From Odontesthes bonariensis (taxonomy: Eukaryota; Chordata; Actinopteri; Atheriniformes; Atherinopsidae), in assembly GCF_027942865.1 (NCBI RefSeq), contig NC_134525.1:22691657-22755656 (forward strand): a stretch of DNA of 64,000 nt. Reading direction: 5' to 3'. This document shows, one piece after another, positions 13,127 through 22,715 of the stretch. The position numbers and the translations under genes are program-made. Numbering within the stretch: the first letter of the stretch is position 1; every line of letters starts with the position of its first letter. The notes beneath the pieces are model-generated. The model saw only the letters and a list, made by a program, of their open reading frames with translations. It ran no database searches and was not told the origin of the DNA.

Positions 13127-13782
13127 AGGATAAGACCGGTTTTTTGACATTGGGCCCTTGATTTCACATTATAACATGATGTTCTACTCACCCCTGCTTG
13201 TTGTTGAACATTTGGAGCTGTTCCGAAGATATTCGCGAGGCGTCTGGCTGCTCTCTTGAGATATTCGGCCATGAAACGGTTTCCTATGGGCAAGCTTATA
13301 CAGGCACAAACTATGCTGTTTATAATTTATTAATTACTCTACACTAGCACTGATAACGTGGAGGTGCGTCGCTTACTTAAAAAAATCCGGGTTACTAATT
13401 TTGAATTTTAGCCGAATTAATAAATAGGCAGCAGGTCTGTGGGCTGTCTGTGGCAGTAGCACCAGAGGACGTCAGTAACACCCACTTTACGACAAAAAAA
13501 AATCAAAATTACAATAACCCGGATTTTTTTAAGTAAGCGACGCACCTCCACGTTATCAGTGCTAGTGTACAGTAATTAATAAATTATAAACAGCATAGTT
13601 TGTGCCTGTATAAGCTTGCCCATAGGAAACCGTTTCATGGCCGAATATCTCAAGAGAGCAGCCAGACGCCTCTCGAATATCTTCGGAACAGCTCCAAATG
13701 TTCAACAACAAGCAGGGGTGAGTAGAACATCATGTTATAATGTGAAATCAAGGGCCCAATGTCAAAAAACCGGTCTTATCCT
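13127..13782. mobile_element. Long-inverted-repeat (foldback) element, copy 1, TTAA target
   Basis: Two arms of roughly 270-300 bases are inverted copies of each other. The left arm starts AGGATAAGACCGG and the right arm ends with its complement. A central segment of about 100 bases is not paired. The element is flanked by TTAA on both sides (13123-13126 and 13783-13786). No reading frame of note is present. It interrupts the L1 remnant. TTAA plus an AGG terminus fits a Kolobok-like non-autonomous element better than piggyBac, whose termini normally begin with C. Confidence 0.8.
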
Positions 13783-13985
13783 TTAAGGATACCCATCTTT
13801 TGTCTCATGTTATGTTTTTGGGTCACATTATTCCAAATCTCCAGTGAACAAGTGATCCAGGGGTTCGGTTTTGTTATTTCTAAGGTTTTTGTTTTTCAAA
13901 AGTTGAGTCATATGATGTTTTGGCTTTGCTGCCCTTTTCCTGAATCAACAAAGTTTAACCCTTATATTGCATATTTGGCATATTT

Positions 13986-14425
13986 GACATACACAAAACT
14001 AACAAAAATAAGAATATAATCTTAAAAAGCTTTCAGAGCTTGATCTATACTACTCTAAATGATTACAGCCTGAAACTGTCCACTTACTTGTGCAGCACAA
14101 ACAGATCAGAGTCTCTGTGATCAGTCTCAAAGACAATCACACAATGACTCATTGAGTCTGAGCATCAGTCCTTGTATTTAGCCTTTGGTTTACAAATCGG
14201 CCGCAGGCACGCAGTTGTATTTCATTACAGTGAACCTGTATCCATGTGACTGTCATTTTTGGGTCACCAGCATTACAGCATATTAGTCGCACCAGTGGGT
14301 GAGACGTCACACTCATCCTCTTCGTCTTCTGAATGAAGGAAGGACAGGCTTGCTTTTGCTTTTGAAAGCGGTGGCCAAAGAGACAATCAAGGGTTCATTT
14401 TTATTCACAAAACTGTATCTACATA
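13986..14425. other. Spacer between the L1 remnant and a Tc1 element
   Basis: No gene or clear element was recognised in these 440 bases. Confidence 0.5.
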
Positions 14426-15449
14426 CAGCGGGGAAAATAAGTATTGAACGAGTCAGCATTTTTCTCAGTAAATGTATTTTTAATGGGGCTTTTGACGTAA
14501 CATTTTATAATTTTGTGTTGATAACAAAACAAAGAAGCCCATAATTCAAGTTATGAATTGTGAGGTTAAAGGACACAGGAATAAGTATTGAAAACATGAA
14601 GAAAAGAAGGTTCAAAAAAGCATGGAAAGCCAAGAAACCAACTGAAATCTGTCAGTATTCAGATAGCAATCCTTCCCCCTATCAGTGTAAATTAATATCA
14701 GCTTATGGCCTATAAAAAGGTTTCTTATTACCGAGATGTCACACAGGAAGCATCTCATGATTGCTAAAAGCAAAGAGCTCACTCAAGACCTTTGCAACCC
14801 AATTGTTGCATTACATATTGATGGTACTGGTTACAGACATATTTCTAAACTTCTGAATGTTCCAGTAAGCAGCGTTGGGGCCATAATCCGGAAGTGGAAA
14901 GAACAGGATTTCATCATAAACCAGCCACGACCAGGCGCTTCTCACAAGATTTCTAACAGAGGAGCCAAAAGAATACGTGGTAGATTTGTCCACTTGCGGA
15001 GAGATTCAGAAACACCTGGAATCAGCAGGTAAAGTTGCTTTAAATGAAAACAATACGTAATGGACCATGGAGAACATAGTCTGGTCAGATGAGACCAACA
15101 CTGAACTCTTTGGATGTCATAGCACACACTGTGTTTGGAAAAGAAATGGCACAGCATATCACCCCAAAAAATACCAACAGTGAAGTTTGGAGTTGGGAAC
15201 ATCATGGGTGGGGATGTTTTTCAGCATAAGATGCTGGCAGACTTGTACGAAGAAATGTACCGAGACATTCTTGATAAGAATCCACTTCCATCCACCAGGA
15301 TGCTGAAGATGAAACGTGGTGGATGATCCCAAATACACCGCCAAGGAAAGAAAATAAGGCTGCTAGAGTGGCCCAGTCAATCACCTGATGTCTATGGAGA
15401 GAGCTGAAGATCCGAATTCACACAAGAGACCCCTAGAAACCTTCAAGAT
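14426..15449 (+). mobile_element. Tc1-like transposon remnant, right part lost
   Basis: The element begins after TA with cagcggggaaaataagtatt, the terminal repeat type of a common teleost Tc1 family. It carries transposase fragments on the plus strand. The element is cut at 15449 by foldback copy 2, and no matching right terminal repeat was found beyond it. Confidence 0.75.
14736..15384 (+). pseudogene. Tc1-like transposase, broken
   Basis: The N-terminal helix-turn-helix region is readable over 14736-15032 (KSKELTQDLCNPIVALH, GTGYRHISKLLNVPVSSVG, AIIRKWKE), matching the paired-type DNA-binding domain of fish Tc1 transposases. After a frame break, NTELFGCH and HCVWKRNGTAYHPK pieces of the catalytic domain can be read, followed by a frame containing ADLYEEMYRDILDKNPL. 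Several frameshifts separate them, so no active enzyme is possible. The third catalytic acidic residue is not seen. Confidence 0.7.
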
Positions 15450-15604
15450 TTAAAGGATAAGACCGTTTTTTTGACATTGGGCCCTTGATTTCACATTATA
15501 ACATGATGTTCTACTCACCCCTGCTTGTTGTTGAACATTTGGAGCTGTTCCGAAGATATTCAAGAGGCGTCTGGCTGCTCTCTTGAGATATTCGGCCATG
15601 AAAC

Positions 15605-16572
15605 ATGAAATGTTCTTTGATTTCTCCAGTGCATTTAACACAATCCAGCCTGATCTGCTTCGTCTGAAACTCCAGAAGACTCAGGTGGAGGCCTCAACAA
15701 TCACCTGGATTAATGACTACCTGACAAACAGACCACAGTTTGTCAGACTAAAGAATTGTGTGTCTAACCAGGTGATCAGCAGCACAGGAGCACCACAGGG
15801 GACTGTACTCTCACCATTCCTTTTCACTCTGTACACTTCAGACTTCCAGTACAAGTCAGACTCCTGTCATCTACAGAAATATTCAGATGACTCTGCAGTT
15901 GTCGGATGTATCAGAGATGGACAAGAAGCTGAGTACAGAGAGCTGGTGGACCGCTTTGTGGCATGGTGTGGGAACAATCATCTCATCTTGAATGTTAACA
16001 AAACAAAGGAGATGATTGTAGATTTCAAGAGAAACAGGGTCAGATCAAACCCTGTTTCCATCATGGGAGAAGAAGTGGAGGTGGTTGAGGAATATAAATA
16101 CCTTGGTGTTCATGTGGACAACAGACTGGACTGGAGACACAACAGTGAAGCCATCTACAAGAAAGGACAGAGCAGACTGTACTTCTTGAGGAAGCTAAGG
16201 TCCTTCAAGGTTTGCAACAAGATGTTGCAGATCTTCTACAAGTCTGTTGTTGAGAGCGTCATTTCGTCTTGCGTCATCTGTTGGGGCAGCAGCATCAGAA
16301 GCAGGGACCTAAAAAGACTCAACAACCTGATAAGGAAGGCTGGTTCTGTTCTGGGGACGACTGTGGAACCTCTGGAGACAATAATGCAAAGAAGGATTTT
16401 GCATAAAATCAAGAGAATTATGGACAACCCTGAACATCCTCTCCATGAGACTGTTATCAGAAAACAGAGTCTCTTCAGTCAAAGGCTTCTTCAGTTTGGA
16501 TGCAAAACGGACCGCTACAGGAAATCTTTCCTGCCCACAGCCATCAGCATCTATAATAACTCCTTGGTTTAA
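15605..16572 (+). pseudogene. Rex1-like reverse transcriptase, C-terminal part
   Basis: The open frame reads without stops to 16572. It contains [16 protein letters not shown] (RT motif A), STGAPQGTVLSPFLFTLYTSD (motif B), KYSDDSAVVG (catalytic SDD in place of the usual ADD) and NKTKEMIVDFKR. The C-terminal segment (KRLNNLIRKAGSVLG, DNPEHPLHETV, RYRKSFLPTAISIYN) is characteristic of fish Rex1. The endonuclease and RT motifs 0-2 are missing because of 5' truncation, so it is a dead-on-arrival copy although the frame itself is open. Confidence 0.8.
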
Positions 16573-16631
16573 TTGGGCTACATCAACATTTAATTTCCCT
16601 CTGGGATAAATAAAGTATTTTTGAATTGAAT
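15605..16631 (+). mobile_element. Rex1-like LINE, 5'-truncated, inserted in foldback copy 2
   Basis: The insertion is framed by TGAAAC on both sides (15599-15604 and 16632-16637), the likely target duplication. It ends with gtatttttgaattgaatt, a short-repeat tail. It encodes the C-terminal two thirds of an RT. The uninterrupted sequence in copies 1 and 3 shows where the insertion happened. Confidence 0.8.
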
Positions 16632-16929
16632 TGAAACGGTTTCCTATGGGCAAGCTTATACAGGCACAAACTATGCTGTTTATAATTTATTAATTACTGT
16701 ACATTAGCACTGATAACGTGGAGGTGCGTCGCTTACTTAAAAAAATCTGGGTTACTGTAATTTTGAATTTTTGTCGTAAAGTGGGTGTTACTGACGTCCT
16801 CGTCGTGCTACTGCCACAGACAGCCCACAGACCTGCTGCCTATTTATTCATTCGGCTAAAATTCAAAATTAGTAACCCGGACCGTTCACAATGATTGGAT
16901 ACTGATGCAGTCTATCAAACTGCAATCTG

Positions 16930-16999
16930 CTCCTCCCTCCCCCTCCCCCTCCCCCTCCCCCTCCTTCCCCCTCCCCCTCCCCCTCCTTCCCCCTCCTTC
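16930..16999 (+). repeat. CT-rich simple repeat (CCCCCT)n
   Basis: Interrupted ccccct/cctt units lie inside MITE family A. The copy near 57290 has only a short version, so the tract has expanded here. Confidence 0.85.
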
Positions 17000-17687
17000 C
17001 AGTGTTGCCAATTTAGCGACTTTGTCGCTAGATTTAGCGACTTTTGGCCATCTCTGGCGACAAAAAAAATAATCTAGCGACTTAGCGACTTTCGGGCTCA
17101 ATCTGGCTGAATCTAGCGACAATTTAACTTGTTTTGTGAGTGACAAATCAGTTGCCCCACGACACCATACAAGCCGAGACAGAAGCACTGCAGGACGGCG
17201 GCAACCTGGCATACCGTCATTTCCTGTCAAAACGGCAGTTTCAAGCTAGCTACAACGAGGGTAGGTTCACTTCCTGTTTTCAAAACAAAAGCACCTTTTT
17301 ATCGTAATGGCTTTCCCTATGATAAAAGGCAACGGGTATTTTATTTTGTCAAAATAACCGGAAGTGCGTTGCCCACTGCGGCTAGCTTTAGTAGCGCCGA
17401 ATTCGTCGGAACAAAATTGTAAATAGCCGGTATTTTGGCAGGTTTTTAACACATTGGGGATCTAAACGACAACTTTCTGGCCTGAAAAGTTTCAAATGTT
17501 GCTAAAGTTTACAGAGTTTAGAGCTGAAATCAGCTTCAGGCCGGCTGATTTCGGCTCGGGTAGGAGCGAAAATATATAATATGGGCGTGGTTACGTCACT
17601 TATGACGTCATGACGCAATCTAGCGACTTCTAGCGACTTTTCAGAGAGCCAATAGCGACTTCTTGTGATTTTTTTTTGGCAACACTG
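17000..17687. mobile_element. Non-autonomous hAT transposon with TAGCGACT repeats
   Basis: Termini are CAGTGTTGCCAA and its complement TTGGCAACACTG. The flanks carry a perfect 8-base target duplication CCTCCTTC (16992-16999 and 17688-17695), the hAT hallmark. Subterminal regions hold about six and three copies of TAGCGAC(T) near the left and right ends, mostly in the same orientation, likely transposase-binding repeats. No transposase frame is present. Confidence 0.88.
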
Positions 17688-18004
17688 CCTCCTTCTCCCT
17701 GTGCGCGTACCCTGCTCCGTGAACGAAGCTTGGCAGGAAGCTAAACTAGAGCCAGCTTGGCTAGCACCTAGCATTATTAAACGTATAGTTAGCATAAACT
17801 AAATATTAAATACTAAATACGGCAACGATCGATGCTTGCTGTCAGAACAGCGCTCGTGCACCTTCGTGCTCGTGCGCGTTCATATACTCTAGAGGGGTGC
17901 CTTCGGGGGGAAAGTGAAGAAAAGGGTTGGGACTTTTTACCTGTGTATTTTCAAAATGCAGCTTCGCTGGACTCAAAATCCAGGATCTCCTACCCTACCT
18001 GTAA

Positions 18005-18997
18005 AGGAAAACGCCGGAAAGTTTCAAATTTACTATTTTCCCTGGTACATGTTCCCCAAAATCGATTTCTCACCTTGTTTACATTTGTCAGCCCGAGAGA
18101 GTAACATTCGCGAATGTTTGAAAGTCAAGTTATACCGCTCTGGCTCTCCCTCCCTAGCGCCGCCATGTTCATTCAACATGACGTCAGAAATGCAAACATT
18201 TTTTCTACAGCAATGGAAGACACTTACGAACTGTCTTGGTCTGACTCGGACCCGGAGATAGAATGCGAAGTTTCGGCTGAGTCCGAGTCAGATCATGATC
18301 AGCCTCTCGATCCAAGTTATGTTAGCTTATAGCCATCAGCCGAGATGGTCTGATAAGGCTAAAAATAAGGATGGACAAGTGGCTGTCGCAGCAGCCGCGA
18401 CACCGCCGCCAAATGCTAACGACTCACCGGTTGTATCCACGAGCCGTGAGGCGTTTCCGGACCCCATACCCAACCTTGTGTATCATTTCCAGGCCTACCG
18501 GCAGGTGACCTACTTTCTCCATGGGAGACTTGGGAAGCGCTTCCGAAGAGTGATTCCCTCCTGTGCGGTGTGGGCGATCAGGGATAAATATGAGTCGCAG
18601 GACGGGACCTACAAGGGTTTCCTTCATGCCGACGAGGCAGTTGTAGACTATCACTACAGATATATGTGAACATACATGTTGAAATAAAAATCATTTCTAA
18701 TTCTACTATATACAGGTAGTATTCAATCATTGTGTATTTCCAAGTTACACTCTACACTTTGTTAGAGCACACTCCCGCCACACAAGTAGAATTTTATTTC
18801 CGCTGCACAAGTAGAATTGCATTTCTGACGTAAAATATGCCCGGATGTGGCTGAACATGGCTGCGCCCATGGCCAGAAGTGAAAAAATCTGGGAGCGCAA
18901 GGTTATGAGTTGAATAATGTAAAACAGTGTGAGAAATCGATTTTGGGGGACAGGTGTCAGGGAAAATAGGAAAATTGAAATTTTCCGACGTTTTTCT
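18005..18997. mobile_element. TTAA-target transposon carrying a P2X7-like domain frame
   Basis: Imperfect inverted ends (AGGAAAACGCCGGAAAG at left; complement of AGAAAAACGTCGGAAAA at right) continue inward for well over 100 bases with similarity. The right flank is TTAA (18998-19001). The left flank is GTAA, shared with the adjoining MITE. The interior holds two plus-strand reading frames described separately. The superfamily is uncertain; target site and terminus suggest Kolobok-like. Confidence 0.7.
18213..18669 (+). pseudogene. P2X7-like C-terminal (ballast) domain protein, internally deleted
   Basis: The first frame (18213-18332) starts MEDTYELSWSDSDPEIE and is acidic. The second, in another frame and ending at 18669, contains AYRQVTYFLHGRLGKRFRRV and IPSCAVWAIRDKYESQDG. 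The latter matches the pattern of the cytoplasmic domain of P2X7 receptors (YRQ...HGRLGK..R.IP.C.V..IR), a domain also found in many stand-alone fish and invertebrate proteins. The Cys-rich zinc-binding block that normally precedes it is absent and the two frames do not join, so the copy is probably broken by an internal deletion. An unrecognised short intron is an alternative. There is no transmembrane segment. Confidence 0.6.
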
Positions 18998-19319
18998 TTA
19001 ACAAACCGAGAGCTCTCTGACGGCTGTTTACTCATGAGTGCTTCACATAATCCTGCTTTAAAAAGAAAAAGAATATATCTATCCCATTAAGCAACGCCAG
19101 AAGTGAAGCTCTAGACGTATGTTGGAGTAAAATTCAGCCCTCATGAGACTTTGGACAGACATTTGTGCCCTCAAAACGATCAAACAAACAGACTTCGTTC
19201 CACTGACTCCTCATTTATCGCCTTGGCGCAACTATAAGTAGTTGCTAAATCAGTTTGAATCAAAAAAAAAAAAAAAAAGGAAGGGGCCAAAATATCCTAT
19301 TTATTTTCTTGTTTTCTGA

Positions 19320-19690
19320 CATCCATCCATCCATTTTCTATACCCTCTTAATCCATCGGTCGGGTCGCGGGGGGGGCTGGAGCCTATCCCAGCAGTCATC
19401 GGGTGAGAGGCAGGGTACACCCTGGACAGGTCGCCAGTCCATCACAGGGCCACACAGAGACAAACGGGACAAACAACCACACACGCTCACTCTAAGGACA
19501 ATTTCTTTGGAGACACCAGTTAACCTAACATGCATGTCTTTGGACAGTGGGAGGAAGCGGAGTACCCGGAGAGAACCCTCGCATACACGGGGAGAACATG
19601 CAAACTCCACACAGAAAGGCCCCAGCTGGGAGTTGAACCTGGAACCCTCTCGCTGTGAGGCAACACAGAAAAGTAGTTCTTGCTCTGAGA
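19320..19690 (-). mobile_element. Retroposon 3' end, common teleost family
   Basis: It starts with (CATC)n at 19320-19335, the reverse of a GATG tail. It contains the widespread fish motifs ggagcctatcccagcagtca, ggtacaccctggacaggtcg and cggggagaacatgcaaactc. I read it as the 3' region of an RTE/Expander-like LINE or a SINE derived from one. No coding capacity is present. Confidence 0.65.
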
Positions 19691-20803
19691 AGTGGAGAGG
19701 CTTTTAAATATCTGAGATAAAAGCACCGCCGTCTCAAAGTCAAGTCAAGTAAGACACCATCTCTAGTGGTGTAACTTCTGTAGCAACATCTGACGGTTTA
19801 ATAAATACGTGATTGCCGGTATGCAACACACTTCCTCTTTCATGCTCTGGAAAAAAGTACAAGCATGTGTTTGTGTGTGTGTGTCTCATGTGAAAGGTCA
19901 ACTAATACAGATGCTTGATTCCTTTCTGTATTTTTCAGCATCTGATTACTGGTAGTGACACAACAGGCATCATATTTTAGTTTTGTTTTTAATCTGATGA
20001 TCTAAAACTCCTGACCCAAAACACCATGACTCAGTTGAGAAGCTTTCACCAATCAAACCAGTGGCACAACAGACTGTTTGTGAGCTCAATTTACTAAGAA
20101 ATGTTTGGCATTCAGCTTACTCTCCCACAGCTGCTCAAATCACAATAAGTAGAAAAAGGAAGGTCAGAGTTCACTGAAGTGCAACAAAAATACCTGTTTT
20201 ATTTAGAATCTGAATACAATGGCAAAGCTTGGAAGAGACAAAGAAATATTTGACAAAATACAAATAGATTATAATCAGTTTAAACTGCAAGAAGTCCCCC
20301 TCTTAGCTCAATTTAAACATCACTTTAGGTTTGTCTTTTTAATTAAAACTGCGCTGGGTCATAACAGTTTAGAATATTTCCTTACAATCCCTGCAATATA
20401 AATTAGGGCATGAAGAGTTAATTGATCTTCCACAGAACGACTGCAATGTCCCAAACACAGGAAATAAGTGAAAACAAGGGAATGACCAGCAGAGGATGGT
20501 GTTTCTACAGAGATACACACCATCACACACATCCAGGGAGTCATAAGACGTGCCTGAAAGGATCATCTCATACTGTTTTCATGGCCAGAGCAGAGACTGG
20601 TCATTCATAACTTGCAAAGTTGGCAATGAAGTTAATAACGGCTTGCCTGGACCCATGCCGTCCACTCCCCTAACTAGATATTCGTCTGGCACTGTGACAT
20701 GAAACACCAGTTTCTCGGTTGTTACACTTTCGGTCCAATGAGTCCTCCAGGAGCACAAATAGATTACTGTGCAAAGTCTTCATCCATCCCTCTTTTTCTT
20801 ATA
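19691..20803. other. No gene recognised
   Basis: The stretch contains a short TG run near 19870 and otherwise nothing assignable. Confidence 0.5.
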
Positions 20804-20940
20804 TTATTGCAGAAAAATGGGAAACAAGTGCAGCAATTTCTTGAAAAATGGTCAAACATAAAGGTAAATGCAGTACATGAGGCAAAGTAAGAGTTTGTGC
20901 AATTCTAACAAGCTTGAAAGTCAATATTTGGTCTGAGCAC
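20804..20940 (+). mobile_element. Tc1-N terminal-region fragment
   Basis: It resembles the 44480-44625 end of the minus-strand Tc1-N copy: gggaaacaagtgcagcaatt, then gtttgtgcaattcta, then atttggtctgagcacc. It is a fragment only. Confidence 0.45.
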
Positions 20941-21294
20941 CACTCACACACACTGATAGTCTAAAAGCTCAAGGGGCAGTGGGCGTGGTGCATTATTCCA
21001 GCCTTTGATCAATATTATCAGTCAGTTACATACTGTAAGTGAGGTTGAAACACCCATCAAACTGCTGATGGAGCATACGAATAACAAAGGAATGATACAG
21101 TACTGCGTTTAGAAATAAATAAATATTAACAAAAACATAATCAGTTTTCCACAAAAATCTTAAAAGTGGATGAAGAGAACCCAAATAAACAGATCAGACA
21201 AAAAAAAATGGAAACATTTCCATAAAATAAAGTACCGTGAAAAAGTCCTGATCCATTCTTTATATATGTCAAGGAAAACAAGAAATAGACTTAA

Positions 21295-21883
21295 AGGATA
21301 AGACCGTTTTTTTGACATTGGGCCCTTGATTTCACATTATAACATGATGTTCTACTCACCCCTGCGTGTTGTTGGTCATTTGGAGCTGCTCCGAAGATAT
21401 TCGCGAGGCGTCTGGCTGCTCTCTTGAGATATTCGGCCATGAAACGGTTTCCTATGGGCAAGCTTATACAGGCACAAACTATGCTGTTTATAATTTATTA
21501 ATTACTGTACACTAGCACTGATAACGTGGCGGTGCGTCGCTTACTTAAAAAAATCCGGGTTACTATAATTTTGAATTTTTGTCGTAAAGTGGGTGTTACT
21601 GACGTCATCGTCGTGCTACTGCCACAGACAGCCCACAGACCTGCTGCCTATTTATTCATTCGGCTAAAATTCAAAATTAGTAACCCGGATTTTTTTAAGT
21701 AAGCGACGCACCTCCACCTTATCAGTGCTAATGTTTCATGGCCGAATATCTCAAGAGAGCACCCAGACGCCTCTCGAATATCTTCGGAACAGCTCCAAAT
21801 GACCAACAACAAGCAGGGGTGAGTAGAACATCATGTTATAATGTGAAATTAAGGGCCCAATGTCAAAAAAACGGTCTTATCCT
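21295..21883. mobile_element. Foldback element copy 3, intact ends, TTAA target
   Basis: The copy starts AGGATAAGACCG and ends with the complement. TTAA lies at 21291-21294 and 21884-21887. Arms are colinear with copies 1 and 2. Part of the right arm, the segment from cagtaattaataaattata to the cccataggaaacc block, is missing by comparison with copy 1, so the arms are asymmetric. It is inserted in Tc1-N copy 1. Confidence 0.82.
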
Positions 21884-21984
21884 TTAACAATTTACTGAAA
21901 CATGAACAAAGTTCAAAGTTGTACAATTCTAAGGAGCTTTAAAGTCTCCATGGAAGGGTGGCTGTCAATAAGCCGTTCTTAAGG

Positions 21985-22228
21985 AAGGGAAACAGGGAGA
22001 AAAGGCTGAGCTGTGCCAAATGACACAAGAAGTGGCCTGAAAATCAGTGGCAGCAGGTCTGATGGAGGGATGAATCCTCCCCAGAACCCGGACCTCAACA
22101 TTATTGAAGCAGTTTGGGATCATGTTGACGGAGAACGGAACAAAAGGCAGCCGACATCCAAAGAAGAGCTTTGGGATGTCCTTCAAGAAGCCTGGAGAAC
22201 TATTCCTGAAGACTCCTTAAAGAAATGA
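21985..22228 (+). pseudogene. Tc1-N transposase C-terminus with internal deletion
   Basis: In one frame WRDESS (the first catalytic Asp region) can be read. Almost immediately a second frame gives PPQNPDLNIIEAVWDH, the third catalytic region, then [22 protein letters not shown]. The segment between the first and third catalytic motifs, over 100 residues in normal Tc1 enzymes, is missing. The minus-strand copy at 44661-45162 has the same junction, so the deletion predates dispersal. Confidence 0.7.
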
Positions 22229-22715
22229 CAGAAAGCTCGTCTGAGAGGGTTCAGGCTGTGTTGGAGAATAATGGAGCTCAGACCAGATATTCAGTTTAAA
22301 GCTCCTTAGAATTGTACAAACTGTTTCTGCCTTATATTCTGTTTGCTTAAAAAAAAATTTTTTTAAAAATGAAAAAAAATAAAATAAAATCGCTGCAACT
22401 ATTTCTTGTTTTCCTTGAAAGATATAAAGGAATGTGGGGTGGATCAGGACTTTTGAACAGCACTGTAACTTTATGGGAATAAATATATTTTTTTGTGTGA
22501 TCTGTTTACTTGAACTACAACTTACATAATCTTCTTTAATATTTTATTAAAGAAGGGTTTAATACATTAAACCCAGAGGTTTAATGTATTACAACCTCAC
22601 TTACTGTATCTGACTGTCAGTCTTTATTTTCCATGACATTTTGCTGCTGATCACATTGATTAAAGGCTGGAATAATCCACCACGCCCACTGCCCCTTGAG
22701 CTTTTAGTCTATCTG

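Larger units (their letters stand above)
11509..13930 (-). pseudogene. L1/Tx1 ORF2 C-terminal remnant
   Basis: Fragments in order on the minus strand are a piece containing DHLFTGDLE and a KWFAYDSSFTP piece on either side of the foldback insertion, then LKDTYGLENQNFFRYLQIRD. Next comes IKSRWEKETNL, then the Harbinger insertion, then LTQEEWERICSYQWENIK. The last piece holds AKKAITRKWLQRDPPSLDEW and KMERITYAMKNQQDKF, which are typical of the ORF2 C-terminus after the RT. Stops and frame breaks occur outside the insertions as well, so the copy is dead. The family call rests on these C-terminal motifs. Confidence 0.75.
11344..13985 (-). mobile_element. Tx1-type L1 LINE remnant, twice interrupted
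   Basis: On the minus strand the sequence reads as the C-terminal part of a fish L1/Tx1 ORF2. It ends with a 3' tail seen as a T run at 11347-11360 on the plus strand. Recognisable segments run from about 13930 down to 11509. The body is split by a Harbinger-type element (12068-12745) and by a foldback element (13127-13782). Reading resumes sensibly across both, for example EKETNL before and LTQEEWERIC after the first insertion. The two insertions are therefore younger than the L1. Confidence 0.75.
15454..16881. mobile_element. Foldback element copy 2, interrupted by Rex1 and missing its right arm
   Basis: The left end AGGATAAGACCG follows TTAA (15450-15453). The left arm matches copy 1 up to 15604 and resumes at 16638 after a retrotransposon insertion. 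The central unpaired part is present. At 16881 the sequence leaves the family abruptly, and the whole right arm and its TTAA are gone. The junction runs straight into the neighbouring TTAA MITE. Confidence 0.8.
16882..18000. mobile_element. TTAA-target MITE family A, copy 1 (left half deleted, hAT inserted)
   Basis: The sequence matches, in reverse orientation, the MITE at 56981-57517. It runs from that element's central hairpin to its AGGTAGGGTAGGAGATCC end, here reading ggatctcctaccctacct up to 18000. GTAA at 18001-18004 is probably a mutated TTAA. The other half of the element is missing beyond 16882. A hAT element (17000-17687) interrupts a CT-rich tract inside it. Confidence 0.75.
21235..22465 (+). 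mobile_element. Deleted Tc1-like transposon (Tc1-N), copy 1
   Basis: The element has TA on both sides (21233-21234 and 22466-22467). The ends pair as cngtgnnnaaaagtcctgatcc with ggatcaggacttttgaacagcactg, followed by tcaaggaaaacaagaaatag and its partner. Foldback copy 3 is inserted in the left part. The transposase N-terminus is missing. Confidence 0.75.
20954..22715. repeat. Large imperfect inverted repeat with a Tc1 inserted near its centre
   Basis: Outer arms at about 20954-21047 and 22592-22715 pair through ctaaaagctcaaggggcagt / gggcgtggtg and gtaagtgaggtt. The inner arm parts (21184-21234 and 22466-22515) pair through aaacagatca and ccataaa. The Tc1 copy 21235-22465 lies at the dyad, so the host is most simply a foldback element split by the Tc1. 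Its superfamily is unknown. Confidence 0.65.

Noticed and set aside
13127..13782. Foldback element as a microRNA gene
   Set aside because: The hairpin is far too long and repeated, and bounded by TTAA target sites; it is a transposon, although small RNAs from it remain possible.
13127..13782. piggyBac assignment for the foldback family
   Set aside because: TTAA fits, but the termini begin AGG and not the C-rich piggyBac start.
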